DNA of 64,000 nt from Salinibacter sp. 10B (lineage in GTDB: Bacteria > Bacteroidota > Rhodothermia > Rhodothermales > Salinibacteraceae), in contig NZ_MQWC01000004.1 in the NCBI RefSeq assembly GCF_002954405.1, positions 470,065-534,064 of the forward strand, in the 5' to 3' direction. This document shows positions 48,442-58,387 of the stretch, in pieces. How positions within the stretch are numbered: position 1 is the first letter of the stretch; the number at the start of each line of letters is the position of its first letter. Both the position numbers and the translations under genes were made by a program. Under the pieces are notes generated by a model. It was not told the DNA's origin, made no database searches, and saw nothing but the letters and a program-made list of their open reading frames with translations.

Positions 48442-50029
48442 TCCATCACCCTCTCAGAACGGGAATCCATCTGATCACGAGTTTCTCGCGAACGCCTCCG
48501 AGGAGATTCGGAAACTTAGGGACGAGCTCGAACGAGCCAGATCCGAATGTGCGGACTGGAAAGCTCGCGCCGAGGAGCTGCAATCACAGCTTGCTGAAGA
48601 ACCAGCAGGAACGGCCGACGAGCAGCGTCCCGCAGATACTGCGCCCCTTCCTGACGTTTTCGATGACCTGCCTGCGTTCCTTCCCAAAGCGGGAGCAACG
48701 TTCGAGCAGCGTCGCGAACGCGACGTTTTCCTGACGGCGGCGCTCCCGGTACTGGCCGCCTGCATGCCTAACGTCCGCGGTAACTACGGACACATTCCAG
48801 AGCCCCTCTCTCCAGACTTATTCGCGTCGATCGTAGCGGGCGCCGCCGGAGGAAAAGGGGCTGTCAAGTGGTCGAGGCGTCTGGGGGCGAAAACGGACGA
48901 GCGGATCAGAGCGCAGAGCGAGAAGGCACGGGAGAAATGGAAGGAGCGGAAGGAGGAGCATGAGTCTGCCTCCGAAGGAGATGATGGAAGCGACCCCTTC
49001 AGTGAGCCGAAACCTCCGAAAAGGAGTCTGCTTCTTCCAGCCAACTCCAGTGCTGCGACGTTCCACCGAGGACTGAAGGACCGAGATGAGCGAGCACTGG
49101 TGGTAGAGACCGAAATTGACACGCTCACGAATGCACTGGGACAGGAGTGGGGAAAGTTTGACGATACCCTGCGGAAGGCCTATCACCACGAACCGGTTTC
49201 GTACCGGCGGAAGAACGAGGGGAGTGTAGAACTGGAGAGCCCTCAACTTTCGGTGGTGTTATCAGGCACGCCTGGGCAGTACGCTGAGCTCATGGGCACG
49301 ACCGAGAACGGCCTCTACAGCCGCTTCGCGGTGTACTACTTCGAAGACGTGCCAATGTGGAAGTCTCAACGGCCGTCGAAGAGTGCCCTTGACGCTCGTG
49401 ACCGATTCGAGGAGGTTTACGCCGAGGCCGTATCGGACATACATAGAGTTCTGAATAATCGCACAGAGCCGCTTCAATTCCGACTTTCAACCGCGCAGTG
49501 GAAGCTACACGGGAAGGCCTTCCGGGAGCTCTTACACAAGGCTGTTTCTGAAGGACGGAGTCACCTGGCCGATGTATACAAGCGTGCGGGTCTGATCGCT
49601 TTTCGTATCGCGATGGTGCTCACTGTCCTTCGGGCTCACGACAATGGCGTGCCACTGCAGCGAGCCGACGAGTTGGAGGCAGAGTCGAATGATGTGAATA
49701 CGGCCATAGACCTTGCAGCGCGGTACGCGTCGCACGCGGCCGCTTTTGCAGAGGACCACCTGGACGGCGAGGTACCACCCGATGCCTCTGGCCGCCGAAT
49801 AGCGGTGATGCTGGAGGGCGTGGACGACCGATTCTCAAGCGGCGAGGCCTACACCGCCGCCGGAGAGAACGGGATTCAGGTCACGGATAAGACGTTGCGA
49901 AAGGACCTGGAGCGGGCCGAGCGCCAGGGGCTCATCCAGCGACTCACCGATAACGGCCGATGGGAAAAGGTGGGGACAGACGCCGTTTCGGATTCCTCCG
50001 ATAGTTCGGATCCAACCAAGAAACCGTGA
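48434..50029 (+). CDS. DUF3987-domain protein of mobile elements
   Basis: 531 residues from ATG 48434, which overlaps the stop of the previous gene. After a short coiled-coil N-terminus (EEIRKLRDELERARSEC) comes the DUF3987 core: NYGHIPEPLSPDLFASIVAG, SLLLPANSSAATFHRGL, LVVETEIDTLTNALGQEWG, LSVVLSGTPGQYAELM and NGLYSRFAVYYFEDVPMW. This domain is common in Bacteroidota integrative and mobilizable elements, often near primase-like genes. It is thought to be an ATPase/helicase-like replication factor, but this is not established. No complete Walker A is obvious in this copy. The Ser/Asp-rich C-terminus is disordered. Confidence 0.82.
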   Translation: MNSPSPSQNGNPSDHEFLANASEEIRKLRDELERARSECADWKARAEELQSQLAEEPAGTADEQRPADTAPLPDVFDDLPAFLPKAGATFEQRRERDVFLTAALPVLAACMPNVRGNYGHIPEPLSPDLFASIVAGAAGGKGAVKWSRRLGAKTDERIRAQSEKAREKWKERKEEHESASEGDDGSDPFSEPKPPKRSLLLPANSSAATFHRGLKDRDERALVVETEIDTLTNALGQEWGKFDDTLRKAYHHEPVSYRRKNEGSVELESPQLSVVLSGTPGQYAELMGTTENGLYSRFAVYYFEDVPMWKSQRPSKSALDARDRFEEVYAEAVSDIHRVLNNRTEPLQFRLSTAQWKLHGKAFRELLHKAVSEGRSHLADVYKRAGLIAFRIAMVLTVLRAHDNGVPLQRADELEAESNDVNTAIDLAARYASHAAAFAEDHLDGEVPPDASGRRIAVMLEGVDDRFSSGEAYTAAGENGIQVTDKTLRKDLERAERQGLIQRLTDNGRWEKVGTDAVSDSSDSSDPTKKP

Positions 50030-50265
50030 AACTACACACCTCCTTCATTCGATCAGAAGTATACGAACCATCCGAATTGTCGCTTGCGTCAACAAACCTC
50101 GTTGCCGTAGAAGCTCTCGACCATTGATCACTGAACACGCCTTCTGAAAGCTCACTCCGAAGACCTGACAACTGCAAGCGGCGCCCGGCCGGTACTTCAG
50201 CCGTTCTTGGTAGCGTACTGGCTGGTAGCGACAGGGGCGTGCGCGCCCGCATGATGGGTTGACGA

Positions 50266-50523
50266 TTACTTGTTATCGACCGCGTCATCACGCTTCCCTG
50301 GAGAGCGGCCGTTCCTGTGACGACCAGCCGCTACTTCCGGATGGACGCCGTTATCGAACCAGGCCCTGATTTCGTCCTCACTCACGGAAGGATTGGGAAA
50401 GCCCTCCGACAGGACATCTCGGAATCGTTCCACATACCAGTCCCAGCGGTGACCGGCCTCATTGTATTCAGTATCCTCCCGACCGGGCTCGTCACGAAAG
50501 TATGGAGCTTGAGGTTCGGACAT
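50266..50523 (-). CDS. Small hypothetical protein after the giant helicase gene
   Basis: Not recognised. 85 residues from ATG 50523 (MSEPQAPYFRDEPG). The middle looks folded (RWDWYVERFRDVLSEGFPNP and EDEIRAWFDNGVHPEVAA); the tail is Arg/Lys/Asp-rich. It begins 85 bases after the helicase stop on the same strand, so it may be cotranscribed with it. Weakly supported. Confidence 0.4.
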   Translation of the reverse strand: MSEPQAPYFRDEPGREDTEYNEAGHRWDWYVERFRDVLSEGFPNPSVSEDEIRAWFDNGVHPEVAAGRHRNGRSPGKRDDAVDNK

Positions 50524-50608
50524 GAGTGCTCCGAATCGGTAGTGAAAGGGAAGACGAAGCGCTGCTCTGCAGACAGTGCCAACAATGACCTGGCATGCAT
50601 CGAGACAT

Positions 50609-53600
50609 TCACAGTTTTGCACGCAGGCTGTCCAGGTCTCCCGAATCGCTGATCACGGTTACGCGATAGTTCAGCCGCTTGAGGCGCATTCGCTTCTGCC
50701 GATCGGCCGCCTCGATGTAGTCTTTGTAGTGAGGCGACCCGTCCACGAAGACCGGAATCTTCGGCTCGTAGTAGAAGTCGGCCTCCGCAATGGGCTCGTC
50801 CCCGTCGTAGATTGTCTTCTGTGCGGCGTCCGGGAGTCGAAGATCTCGGCTGCTGATCTCGCGCAGAACCTGCCGCTCGAAGTCGGACTGGCACTGCTCC
50901 AGGAGAGCCACCAACCGGTCCGGCGATCCTGACTGCCGACCTTCGATCTCCAAGTCGCCGAGCTCCTGAAGGAATGGGAGGACGAGCGTGCGGTCGAGGA
51001 CATCGTGGTCCCGCTGGTTGTAGAACGTGCAGAGGCATTCGTAGCAGGCCTTCTCGCAACCCTCTTCCCCTTCGTGCAGGACCTCACGAGCGCTCTGGAG
51101 CACCGCCCGCAGTCGAGGCGCCTCGGTGAGCGATTGTACGGCCCCGATTCCTCCTTCCGCCGTTTCGTAAATCACGATCCGCCGACGATCCGGGTCCTCC
51201 GGAATTTCGTTGATGAAGCCGCTGAGCTCACTCTCGTCGAGCTCCATCGTCACAGAGATGGCCTGCTCCAGCGTGTACCGAAGCGTCTTGTAGAAGCCTT
51301 CGACATCGTCGACGCCCTCGGGAAGGGGGCAGTCGATCGTGATGACATCGTTCTGCGTCTCCGTGAAGAGGTGGATGCCCCGTAGAAGCTCATCGGCTCG
51401 CGCATTCTGTGGACACTTTCCGTCCTCGTCGTCCCCGCCGACGTGGTTGTCGAGGGCGTTCTCGCTTACGAGCCACCGATTGCAGGCCCGGCAGTAGCCA
51501 AACCCCATCGCCTCGTCGTCCTCTTCGGCCTGCCGCGGGCCACGATTCACGTTGATGACTTGTCCGTTGTGCTCGTACGTCAGCGTGAACGCATCTTCCT
51601 CACCGTCGCTTACGGCATACGATTCGGCGGCCCGGCTGAGCTGGTAATGGATCTCCATCTCGTAGCCCTTCCGCATCCGCTCCTCCTCGTCGGCCGTGAT
51701 GGACGCCCGGGGCTGCGCCACCATGTCGGGCATCGGCAGGGCCTTCTCGTTGGCGTGGGTCCCCTTCAGGGACGTCTCGCAGTATTGGCACGCGGCTCGT
51801 TTCACGCTGTCCTCCCCGAGATAAGCGGTGTTGCACTCTGGGCAGACGAGAAGCTTCTCGAATGCGAGAGCATCATCGCCTCTCGTTTGCGGCCGGCCGT
51901 ACACGACCTCGTATCGATTCCCGCTGTAGTAGATGAAGTTGCCGGGTGCGTACTCGCGAAGGGCAAGAACGGGGTCGCGGCTGAGCTTGTCGTCCTTGTC
52001 GTAGAACGTCGTCGAGACCGAATCACGGGGGAACGCGTAGTTCGGAAGAAAGCCCTGACTGCCCAGGTACCGGTAGGTGTAAAACTCTCCTTCTCCGCTG
52101 CGCATGGAGTCGAGTCGATCCCCAATGACGCCGTATCGCATGCGCTGGGAATAGTCTCCTCCCTCCCGCTCGATGATCCGGTTGATCTCCCGAAGCTCCT
52201 GAACGAGGTCGCTGTACTCTTCCCGCCAGCTCTCAAACGTCCGATCCAGTGCAAGGGGGAATTGCTGAATCGTATCCCGGATAAACGACTCCGTCAGCCA
52301 GTCGAACCGCTCCATCTCTCGACTGAACGCGGTCTGGACAGCTTCCTCGATCTCCCCGCGGTACGTGGACACGGCCTCCTCAAATTCCCGCTGTAGGTCC
52401 TCGAACATCGGATACCCCTCCGTGTCGATGTCCAGAATCTGGGCGGGCCTCGGGGGGAGCTTCACTTCGGCCTTATGGGCCAGCGCCTCCAGCACGAGGG
52501 AGTGGATGTGCGTCTTGATGAGTCGCTCGTTGTCAAGCAGGAAACGCGGCGGGCTAATCTCTCCGGCGATAATCTTCTCCGGATTGCGATAGAAGTACTG
52601 GTCGTGGGGACCGCGGTAGCTGCCTGCCCCGCAGAATACAGTAATGAGCGACGGTTGCCCTTTCCGACCGGCCCGGCCCGCACGCTGTGCGTAGTTCGAG
52701 GGACTGGGCGGTACATTGCGCATGTAGACGGTCGAGAGGTCCCCGATGTCGATCCCCAGCTCCATCGTCGGCGTGCAGACGATTACGTTCAGATCGTCAT
52801 CCGGATCGCGGAAGTTCTCCTCGGTCTGGCGCCGCTCCTGCCCCGGCACCTGTCCGCTGTGCTCGGCGGCCTGTACCCGAACGACATCCTCCAGGTCTCG
52901 CTTGTACTCCCGGCGGAAATAGTTCTCCGAGAGGTCGACGCCGGTCTCAATCTGATCGCAGCTTTTCTCGGTGCAGACCTCCAGGGAGCGAAAGTGGTGG
53001 ACCGTTCCGCACTCTGGACAGACTTGATGGGTCGATTCTCCGGTGACGGAAAGCTGGAGGAGATCCGCCGGAAGCATGTAGAGGTCGCCGGCATACTGGA
53101 TGTGCTCCCGTTCCAGAAATCGCACGTCCCCGCTGGCAAGCGTGTCGACGACGGCCGGGATGATCTCCTCTGACTGGCCGTAGTCGACGTTCAGAGCACG
53201 CCTCGTCCAGGCCACCACTGTCGTGGAGGGATGCACAAAACGTCGGACATCGGCCCGATATGCGTCCGTGTTGGCCTCGTCGCTGAACCCTGTCGGATTC
53301 AACCAGTCGATGTCCTCGATAAAGACCTCCTCGTTCAATTCAGCGAGGACTTCTCGCTTGAATCGCTGGAAGCGCAGAAGATCGGAATGGCGAATCGCGA
53401 GCCGCTTCCGCATGATGTCGAGAAAGCCCCGGAGGTAATCGTACCGGATGTCTTCGCTCACCTCCTGGAGGAGGGGTACGTCCCGCCAGATGTCGGAGGC
53501 TGCAGCCAATTGATTGAGGCCGTCGTACGTGACCTCCAGGAGTCCCGTGTCTTCGAGGTTCTGGTGGATGCGTCGGCTCGTTCGCTCCAGGTCCTGAAGG

Positions 53601-55813
53601 AGGGCAAACTCCAAGTACTGCTGATACTTTTCTTCTCCCCCTCGGCTTGACCGAAAACGTCCTGTTTCCTGCTGATATGGCGGGAGTGCGTTTGCCTCCT
53701 CCATCGCGTCGAAAATCTTGAGGCCCATGTCTCCGAGTCTCTGCGGCCGCCGGGCGTCTTGGAGTGCTCGGTAGACGGCCCGCCGGAAATGGAGTCTACG
53801 TTGCAGGTTGTTGAAGTGGGCGGCCTGCAACGCCGTGTCCTGCCGATTGTCCGAGAAGGCAATCACCTTCCGCTCGTCCTTCGGCGCGGAGGTGAGTTTG
53901 TTAGACACCAGGACGTCTGTCGCCGTCGAGCGCCCGACCGTGCCAAACGTAAACAGCTTATTGAACTCGCGTGGACGACGGGTGTGGACGATGCTGCATT
54001 CCGAGCAAAGCAGGAATGGCACCTGAATGACTGCCACGTCGATTTGGGGATGCTCGCATCCGGCGCCGAGCTGATTGCATTTCGGGCAGTAGGTGGTGTT
54101 TTCCGGAACGGCGTCGCTGTACTTGCTCTTGACGTTTCCGGCCTTCGTGAGCCAGTTATCCGGAATAGGGGTGGCCTGAAAGTCATGGTGCTCCGGGTAG
54201 ATGTAGGCCGGGGCGCCCTCGCCTTCCTCGCTTCCGAGATCCCGAGGGAGGACCGTGCCGTCTTCCAGCACGGAGACGCCGTAGTACTCCTGCCCACACG
54301 CCCGGCAAAAGTTCAGTGGGAGCGCAATCCGTTCGCGACCGTGCTGCTCCTTGCAGGTCGGGCAGACCCGCTCGCCGCGATCGTTCAGATGTGGTCCTTC
54401 TCGCGTGAGACAGGTCGTGATGCCGCGGCCCTGCGAGAAGAACGCGTGCAGCTTGGGGATGAGCCGGGAGTCCAGCTCGTCGGTCCCGTTCCGCCGGACC
54501 ATTGGGGCACTCCCAACCAGGAGCGCCGCCGTGAGCTCGCGCAGTGCGTCCTGCCGGCTGGCCCCCGGCCGATAGGCCTCCTGGTACTCCTCCACAATAT
54601 CAGGAAGGCTTCGGGTCCCCTCTCCAAGCTTCTCCTCCAAAAAGTAGAGCGTGGCCTGTCGGCTGAGCGCCTCCCCAAGCGCCTCTCCCTTCTTCTCGTC
54701 AGGCCCCAACTCGCGGCCTAAGAGCGCCTCGGCAATGGTGGTCACCTGCCCCTCGTCTCCGTCAAACCCCTCAATCATCTCGTCGGTGACCTCGATGCTC
54801 GGGGCCAGGTCTCCATCGCCTTGCCCGTAGGTCGGGAGGTGGGTCTCCCCGATCACGTGGTCTCGGTCGAACGTCTCGCCGAAGAGCTTCGTCGCAAAGT
54901 CCGAGATGAGCTTCTTCGGGTCCTCCTCTTCCCCGCTCTGCACCGTAGCGCTCGTGGCAATGCAGCGGAGCTCGCCAGTCGTGCCAGTATGCTGCTTGAG
55001 GCGGCGAATTAGGCAGGCCACGTCCGAGCCGCGGTTGCCGGTGTACGTGTGGACCTCGTCGAGAACGAGATACTGGAGAATCCCCTCGTCTTCGGAAGGG
55101 AAGAGAACCCGGTCCTCGAACCGGGTGAGGAGGAGCTCCAGCATGACGTAGTTCGTCATGAGGATGTCCGGCGGCGACTCCTTGATCTGCTGCCGGCTGA
55201 TGACCTCGCTGTCGAAGGGCTGCTCGCGGCCGGTCACTTCTCGGAAGGCCTGTAGGGCCTCCTCCTCGCGTTCGAAGGTGTCGCCTGTGTAGCGGGCCAG
55301 TTTGAGGCCAGAGCCCTGCAGACGGCGGGCAAAGTCGTCATACTGGGAGTTGGCCAGGGCATTCATCGGGTACACGATGACCGCCTTGATGCCCGTCGTC
55401 CCTTGCTCGCGGGCCCGGAGGCACTCGCTCACGATTGGGATGCCGAAGGCGAAGGACTTGCCTGACCCAGTGCCGGTGGCAACAATCGTGTTGTTGCCGG
55501 TCTGGATCGAGCGAATGGCCTCCGATTGGTGCTTGTACGGCCGGATCGGCTCGGCCTGCCGATCGCCGGCTTCGGTTGTGAAGCACTTCGGCGTGTCCGG
55601 GTGGATATGTCCCTCCTCCACGAGATCGCTGAGCTCAGCACCGCGCTCGAAGCGGCGGTCGAGCTGAACGAACGGGTCCCTCCACAGAAGCGTCCCCTCG
55701 TCGATCCGCTCGCCGACCCATTCCTCGATCTGGGGATTTCGGAATTGCTGGAAGGTGTGGACATATGTCCGATAGGCGTCCTGAACGTCGGAGAGGACGT
55801 GGAAGGGATTCAT
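50609..55813 (-). CDS. Giant DEVH helicase with zinc-binding clusters, DUF1998-like region and C-terminal Vsr/DUF559-like nuclease domain
   Basis: 1734 residues. Helicase core: Walker A ATGTGSGKS (112-120), DEVH (252-255), SAT (288-290) and motif VI in YAQRAGRAGRKGQ. At least seven Cys pairs are spread along it (CPTC, CRAC, CPKC, CSEC, CPEC, CQYC, CRAC), indicating zinc ribbons. A DUF1998/MZB-like Cys cluster (CEKACYECLC) lies near the end. The last ~115 residues (SDFERQVLREISSRD, EADFYYEPKIPVFVDGSPH, DRQKRMRLKRLNYRVTVI) have the E...D...(V)DG...R layout of Vsr/DUF559-type PD-(D/E)xK nucleases. Similar large DUF1998 helicases occur in Druantia (DruE), DISARM and MrfA relatives; I cannot choose among them. 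Probably a DNA-acting defense protein. Confidence 0.85.
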   Translation of the reverse strand: MNPFHVLSDVQDAYRTYVHTFQQFRNPQIEEWVGERIDEGTLLWRDPFVQLDRRFERGAELSDLVEEGHIHPDTPKCFTTEAGDRQAEPIRPYKHQSEAIRSIQTGNNTIVATGTGSGKSFAFGIPIVSECLRAREQGTTGIKAVIVYPMNALANSQYDDFARRLQGSGLKLARYTGDTFEREEEALQAFREVTGREQPFDSEVISRQQIKESPPDILMTNYVMLELLLTRFEDRVLFPSEDEGILQYLVLDEVHTYTGNRGSDVACLIRRLKQHTGTTGELRCIATSATVQSGEEEDPKKLISDFATKLFGETFDRDHVIGETHLPTYGQGDGDLAPSIEVTDEMIEGFDGDEGQVTTIAEALLGRELGPDEKKGEALGEALSRQATLYFLEEKLGEGTRSLPDIVEEYQEAYRPGASRQDALRELTAALLVGSAPMVRRNGTDELDSRLIPKLHAFFSQGRGITTCLTREGPHLNDRGERVCPTCKEQHGRERIALPLNFCRACGQEYYGVSVLEDGTVLPRDLGSEEGEGAPAYIYPEHHDFQATPIPDNWLTKAGNVKSKYSDAVPENTTYCPKCNQLGAGCEHPQIDVAVIQVPFLLCSECSIVHTRRPREFNKLFTFGTVGRSTATDVLVSNKLTSAPKDERKVIAFSDNRQDTALQAAHFNNLQRRLHFRRAVYRALQDARRPQRLGDMGLKIFDAMEEANALPPYQQETGRFRSSRGGEEKYQQYLEFALLQDLERTSRRIHQNLEDTGLLEVTYDGLNQLAAASDIWRDVPLLQEVSEDIRYDYLRGFLDIMRKRLAIRHSDLLRFQRFKREVLAELNEEVFIEDIDWLNPTGFSDEANTDAYRADVRRFVHPSTTVVAWTRRALNVDYGQSEEIIPAVVDTLASGDVRFLEREHIQYAGDLYMLPADLLQLSVTGESTHQVCPECGTVHHFRSLEVCTEKSCDQIETGVDLSENYFRREYKRDLEDVVRVQAAEHSGQVPGQERRQTEENFRDPDDDLNVIVCTPTMELGIDIGDLSTVYMRNVPPSPSNYAQRAGRAGRKGQPSLITVFCGAGSYRGPHDQYFYRNPEKIIAGEISPPRFLLDNERLIKTHIHSLVLEALAHKAEVKLPPRPAQILDIDTEGYPMFEDLQREFEEAVSTYRGEIEEAVQTAFSREMERFDWLTESFIRDTIQQFPLALDRTFESWREEYSDLVQELREINRIIEREGGDYSQRMRYGVIGDRLDSMRSGEGEFYTYRYLGSQGFLPNYAFPRDSVSTTFYDKDDKLSRDPVLALREYAPGNFIYYSGNRYEVVYGRPQTRGDDALAFEKLLVCPECNTAYLGEDSVKRAACQYCETSLKGTHANEKALPMPDMVAQPRASITADEEERMRKGYEMEIHYQLSRAAESYAVSDGEEDAFTLTYEHNGQVINVNRGPRQAEEDDEAMGFGYCRACNRWLVSENALDNHVGGDDEDGKCPQNARADELLRGIHLFTETQNDVITIDCPLPEGVDDVEGFYKTLRYTLEQAISVTMELDESELSGFINEIPEDPDRRRIVIYETAEGGIGAVQSLTEAPRLRAVLQSAREVLHEGEEGCEKACYECLCTFYNQRDHDVLDRTLVLPFLQELGDLEIEGRQSGSPDRLVALLEQCQSDFERQVLREISSRDLRLPDAAQKTIYDGDEPIAEADFYYEPKIPVFVDGSPHYKDYIEAADRQKRMRLKRLNYRVTVISDSGDLDSLRAKL

Positions 55814-55919
55814 ACGCTACAGGAAGACTTATTGCTATTCGTCGGTATATCAGATTTGCCAGCAGGATTGGCTACCTGTAAACTATACCCTCTCTATCGT
55901 ATGAGCAATCAAAAAGATC

Positions 55920-56945
55920 ATGCTCGCAGTTCCAGGCTTTTCTTCTCCATGGCCGAATGCAGTTGAGGCCAAGGTGGAAGAATTTGATTGTCTCTTTGGC
56001 GCTGCATTCGACTACTACTTCCGCCAAAGCACTTCCGGAAATCCTCCGGAGGAGGTGCCCCTATTCCGCTCCATGCAGGACGCCTTCGAGCGAATGAGCA
56101 GGCACTTTTATGTGGAGGAATACCACGGCCAAGTGTCGCAGGTCGAATTTGCCCCGCCTACTCATGACGAGTACGATTGGGCTCGATCGTCTCCTCAATG
56201 TGAGCTTGCAGATCTTCTGATTGTAGCTTTTCGGACGGGGAAAAATCCTTCGATTCGACTAACTTTGCTCCAGGCAAAATCAGAACGAAATCGCAGAACT
56301 CCACACCTCGATGATCGACCTTGGTTCAAGGCGAATATGGAACAGTGGGATTTGCTTTCCAGACGGCCACCAATCGAGGGGGCTTTCAGTACATTCAATC
56401 CACCAAGGTCTCTGCTTGCCGACGCCCTCCTTCCTTCCGTCGGAACCTTTGGTTTTTTCTACAGGAACCACGGACAAGATGACTACCACTTATACTATGG
56501 AAGGGCTGAGAGCTTCAACCCCACCTACAATTACTCAACCCGATACGGCGGACGTCTGAAGGTCAGCAATACACAGCTTGCCGCTCAAAAACATGGGTTC
56601 ACGGAGGCGTGCCTGGCACCAGACACTCCGGAGTTTGGTGCATTAATGAACGCCCAGCTAATTGGCACGCCCATTCACGCTGAAGCAGATCCGTATAGCA
56701 GTACTTCTTGGATCGTTCGGCGATGGTTGCTCAGTCTCGTCCGTTCAGCGGTGGAGGAGCGAAGACGTGAAATTGGGGACGAAGGTATTGAGGTTGGAGA
56801 ATTCTTTTTGGAGACCTTCGGGGATGGGGAAGACATTATTGAGGATGAAATTCGTCGGTTCGCGCCTGGTACTAAATCATTGGTGTTGATCAAAACCAAC
56901 GGGAAATTCCGAACCCTACCTCCGGAGATTTTAGCACGCCTGTAG
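55920..56945 (+). CDS. Unknown protein with PD-(D/E)xK-like motif
   Basis: Not recognised as a named family. Residues 95-120 (E95-L-A-D98-L-L-I-V ... L-L-Q118-A-K120) follow the E/D...D...(E/Q)xK layout of restriction-like nucleases, with the acidic residue and a Gln in the usual Glu position. An aromatic-rich region (SVGTFGFFYRNHGQDDYHLYYGR) and a helical C-terminus follow. It is the only plus-strand gene in this part; it diverges from the giant helicase gene (starts 107 bases apart) and converges on the SF2 ATPase gene with a 38-base gap. It may be the nuclease part of the neighbouring module. The motif reading is inference. Confidence 0.6.
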   Translation: MLAVPGFSSPWPNAVEAKVEEFDCLFGAAFDYYFRQSTSGNPPEEVPLFRSMQDAFERMSRHFYVEEYHGQVSQVEFAPPTHDEYDWARSSPQCELADLLIVAFRTGKNPSIRLTLLQAKSERNRRTPHLDDRPWFKANMEQWDLLSRRPPIEGAFSTFNPPRSLLADALLPSVGTFGFFYRNHGQDDYHLYYGRAESFNPTYNYSTRYGGRLKVSNTQLAAQKHGFTEACLAPDTPEFGALMNAQLIGTPIHAEADPYSSTSWIVRRWLLSLVRSAVEERRREIGDEGIEVGEFFLETFGDGEDIIEDEIRRFAPGTKSLVLIKTNGKFRTLPPEILARL

Positions 56946-56983
56946 ACGTACTTGCCCAATTCTCGAGTTCCATTCAGGTGTCA

Positions 56984-58387
56984 TCACTCCTCACCGAAGC
57001 CGTACTGCCCCAAGAGGGTGTTTTCGCCATCCACTGTCTCTGCCCTGTCGCGGAGAACATACGTTGAAAGTGTATCGCCCTCATCTGGAAGTACTGCCGC
57101 CTTGCGCTGCTGCATTGACCCGGTCTGCATAGGAAGGTCAAAGTGGACTACAGCATTGGCCTCTATTAGCCCGAGATCTGGGAGAACGTCATCGGAGACA
57201 AGAAGCACACCGCCGTGCTCCTGGAAGTCACCCACGAGTTCTTCGCGCTCATCTATGCTAAGTTTATCGTGGAGGCGGTAGACGGAAACGTTCGTCTCTT
57301 CCAAACTCACCTTGAGATACTTCAGCGTATGTATATCGAATGTCATGCACGTGACGTGTGATGGCGCGCTGTCATCCAGAAAGTGCTTCAAGCACTCCAA
57401 CTTTGCATCCGTCTCAACTTCAGCCATCAGATCAAGAAGGCCGTTAATCCATTTCCTGGCCTCTTCGACCTGCATCCATAGTGAATCGAGGTTTTCGATT
57501 CCCTCCCAGAACTCGGAATCTTCTGTGCGTCCCCCAAAAGGGTTCGTCGAGTGAGCAAATTCACTTGCATCGACGAGTCGCTTCAGAGCGTAGAGCCACT
57601 GATCAACGGAATATAAACTTGAAATCTGAGCTTCAAACGTTCGTCGGATCAAACCTGCTGACTGCCTCGCGTCCGGAGATAGGTATTCACCAATTCGATC
57701 TAACTCGGTATGGAAAGCTTGCTCCCTCTCCGTCCGCTCGTACTCAAGAACAGAGCGCTCGAAATCAACACCCTGTGCCTCCACAACAGCATGGTCCTGC
57801 TTGAAGACGGTTAGAGGTTTTGAGAACGGTTGATGGACCTCTCGACTGAGAGCAAGGAACCGATCACACTTGTCTGTTATCAGAAGACGTTCCAGAGCAA
57901 AGCGAAGGGAGGGCTCATCGTTCTGGAGTTTCTCCCTCACGACCAGATCCAAATCATCTACCACGCCGAGATCCCAAGAAACGTCTTGGAGGGACTCCTC
58001 CGCCGAGGGTCGCTGCAGGAGTGACGAATCGAACACGTATGTTGTCCCTCCACCCCAGATATCAGCACTGTCAGCAGATTTCGACTTTTGACGACGGTAC
58101 CAAGAGGGAGAGGCTAAGTGTACCTTCTCCTCGAAATCCCAGCGGCGGAGGCGTTCAACAAAGTGTCCGGCCTTAGCTGATGAAGGAGCAGCGCAGAACA
58201 TCCGTGCATCTGAATTGCGCTGCCGCATCCGTGCGAGGATAATAAAGGCAAGAAAGGTCTTACCTGCGCCCGCGGGAGCAGCAACTAACCACCGGCCAGA
58301 GTCACTCTCCGAGACATTTTCGGCGACCCTATGTTGCCAAGATGTGGCTTCGTACTCGAACGTTTGCCCCGTTTCTCTTTCAGTCAT
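56984..58387 (-). CDS. Small SF2-type ATPase/helicase
   Basis: 467 residues from ATG 58387. The N-terminal RecA-like domain has Walker A (APAGAGKT, residues 37-44) and a Walker B-like VVDDLD (142-147), so motif II is DDLD rather than DEAD/DEAH. The C-terminal half has a second RecA-like fold (VTCMTFDIHTLKYLKVSL, YRLHDKLSIDEREELVGDF, GVLLVSDDVLPDLGL, SMQQRKAAVLPDEG) that resembles helicase motifs IV-VI in weak form; the usual motif VI QxxGRxGR is replaced by MQQRKA. It may translocate on nucleic acid or act only as a switch. Its start overlaps the CBS-HEPN stop (ATGA), so the two are coupled. Confidence 0.7.
   Translation of the reverse strand: MTERETGQTFEYEATSWQHRVAENVSESDSGRWLVAAPAGAGKTFLAFIILARMRQRNSDARMFCAAPSSAKAGHFVERLRRWDFEEKVHLASPSWYRRQKSKSADSADIWGGGTTYVFDSSLLQRPSAEESLQDVSWDLGVVDDLDLVVREKLQNDEPSLRFALERLLITDKCDRFLALSREVHQPFSKPLTVFKQDHAVVEAQGVDFERSVLEYERTEREQAFHTELDRIGEYLSPDARQSAGLIRRTFEAQISSLYSVDQWLYALKRLVDASEFAHSTNPFGGRTEDSEFWEGIENLDSLWMQVEEARKWINGLLDLMAEVETDAKLECLKHFLDDSAPSHVTCMTFDIHTLKYLKVSLEETNVSVYRLHDKLSIDEREELVGDFQEHGGVLLVSDDVLPDLGLIEANAVVHFDLPMQTGSMQQRKAAVLPDEGDTLSTYVLRDRAETVDGENTLLGQYGFGEE

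Noticed and set aside
51443-52396. 317-codon plus-strand frame inside the giant helicase gene
   Set aside because: Antisense to the Cys-rich part of the helicase; no domain and an unlikely composition.
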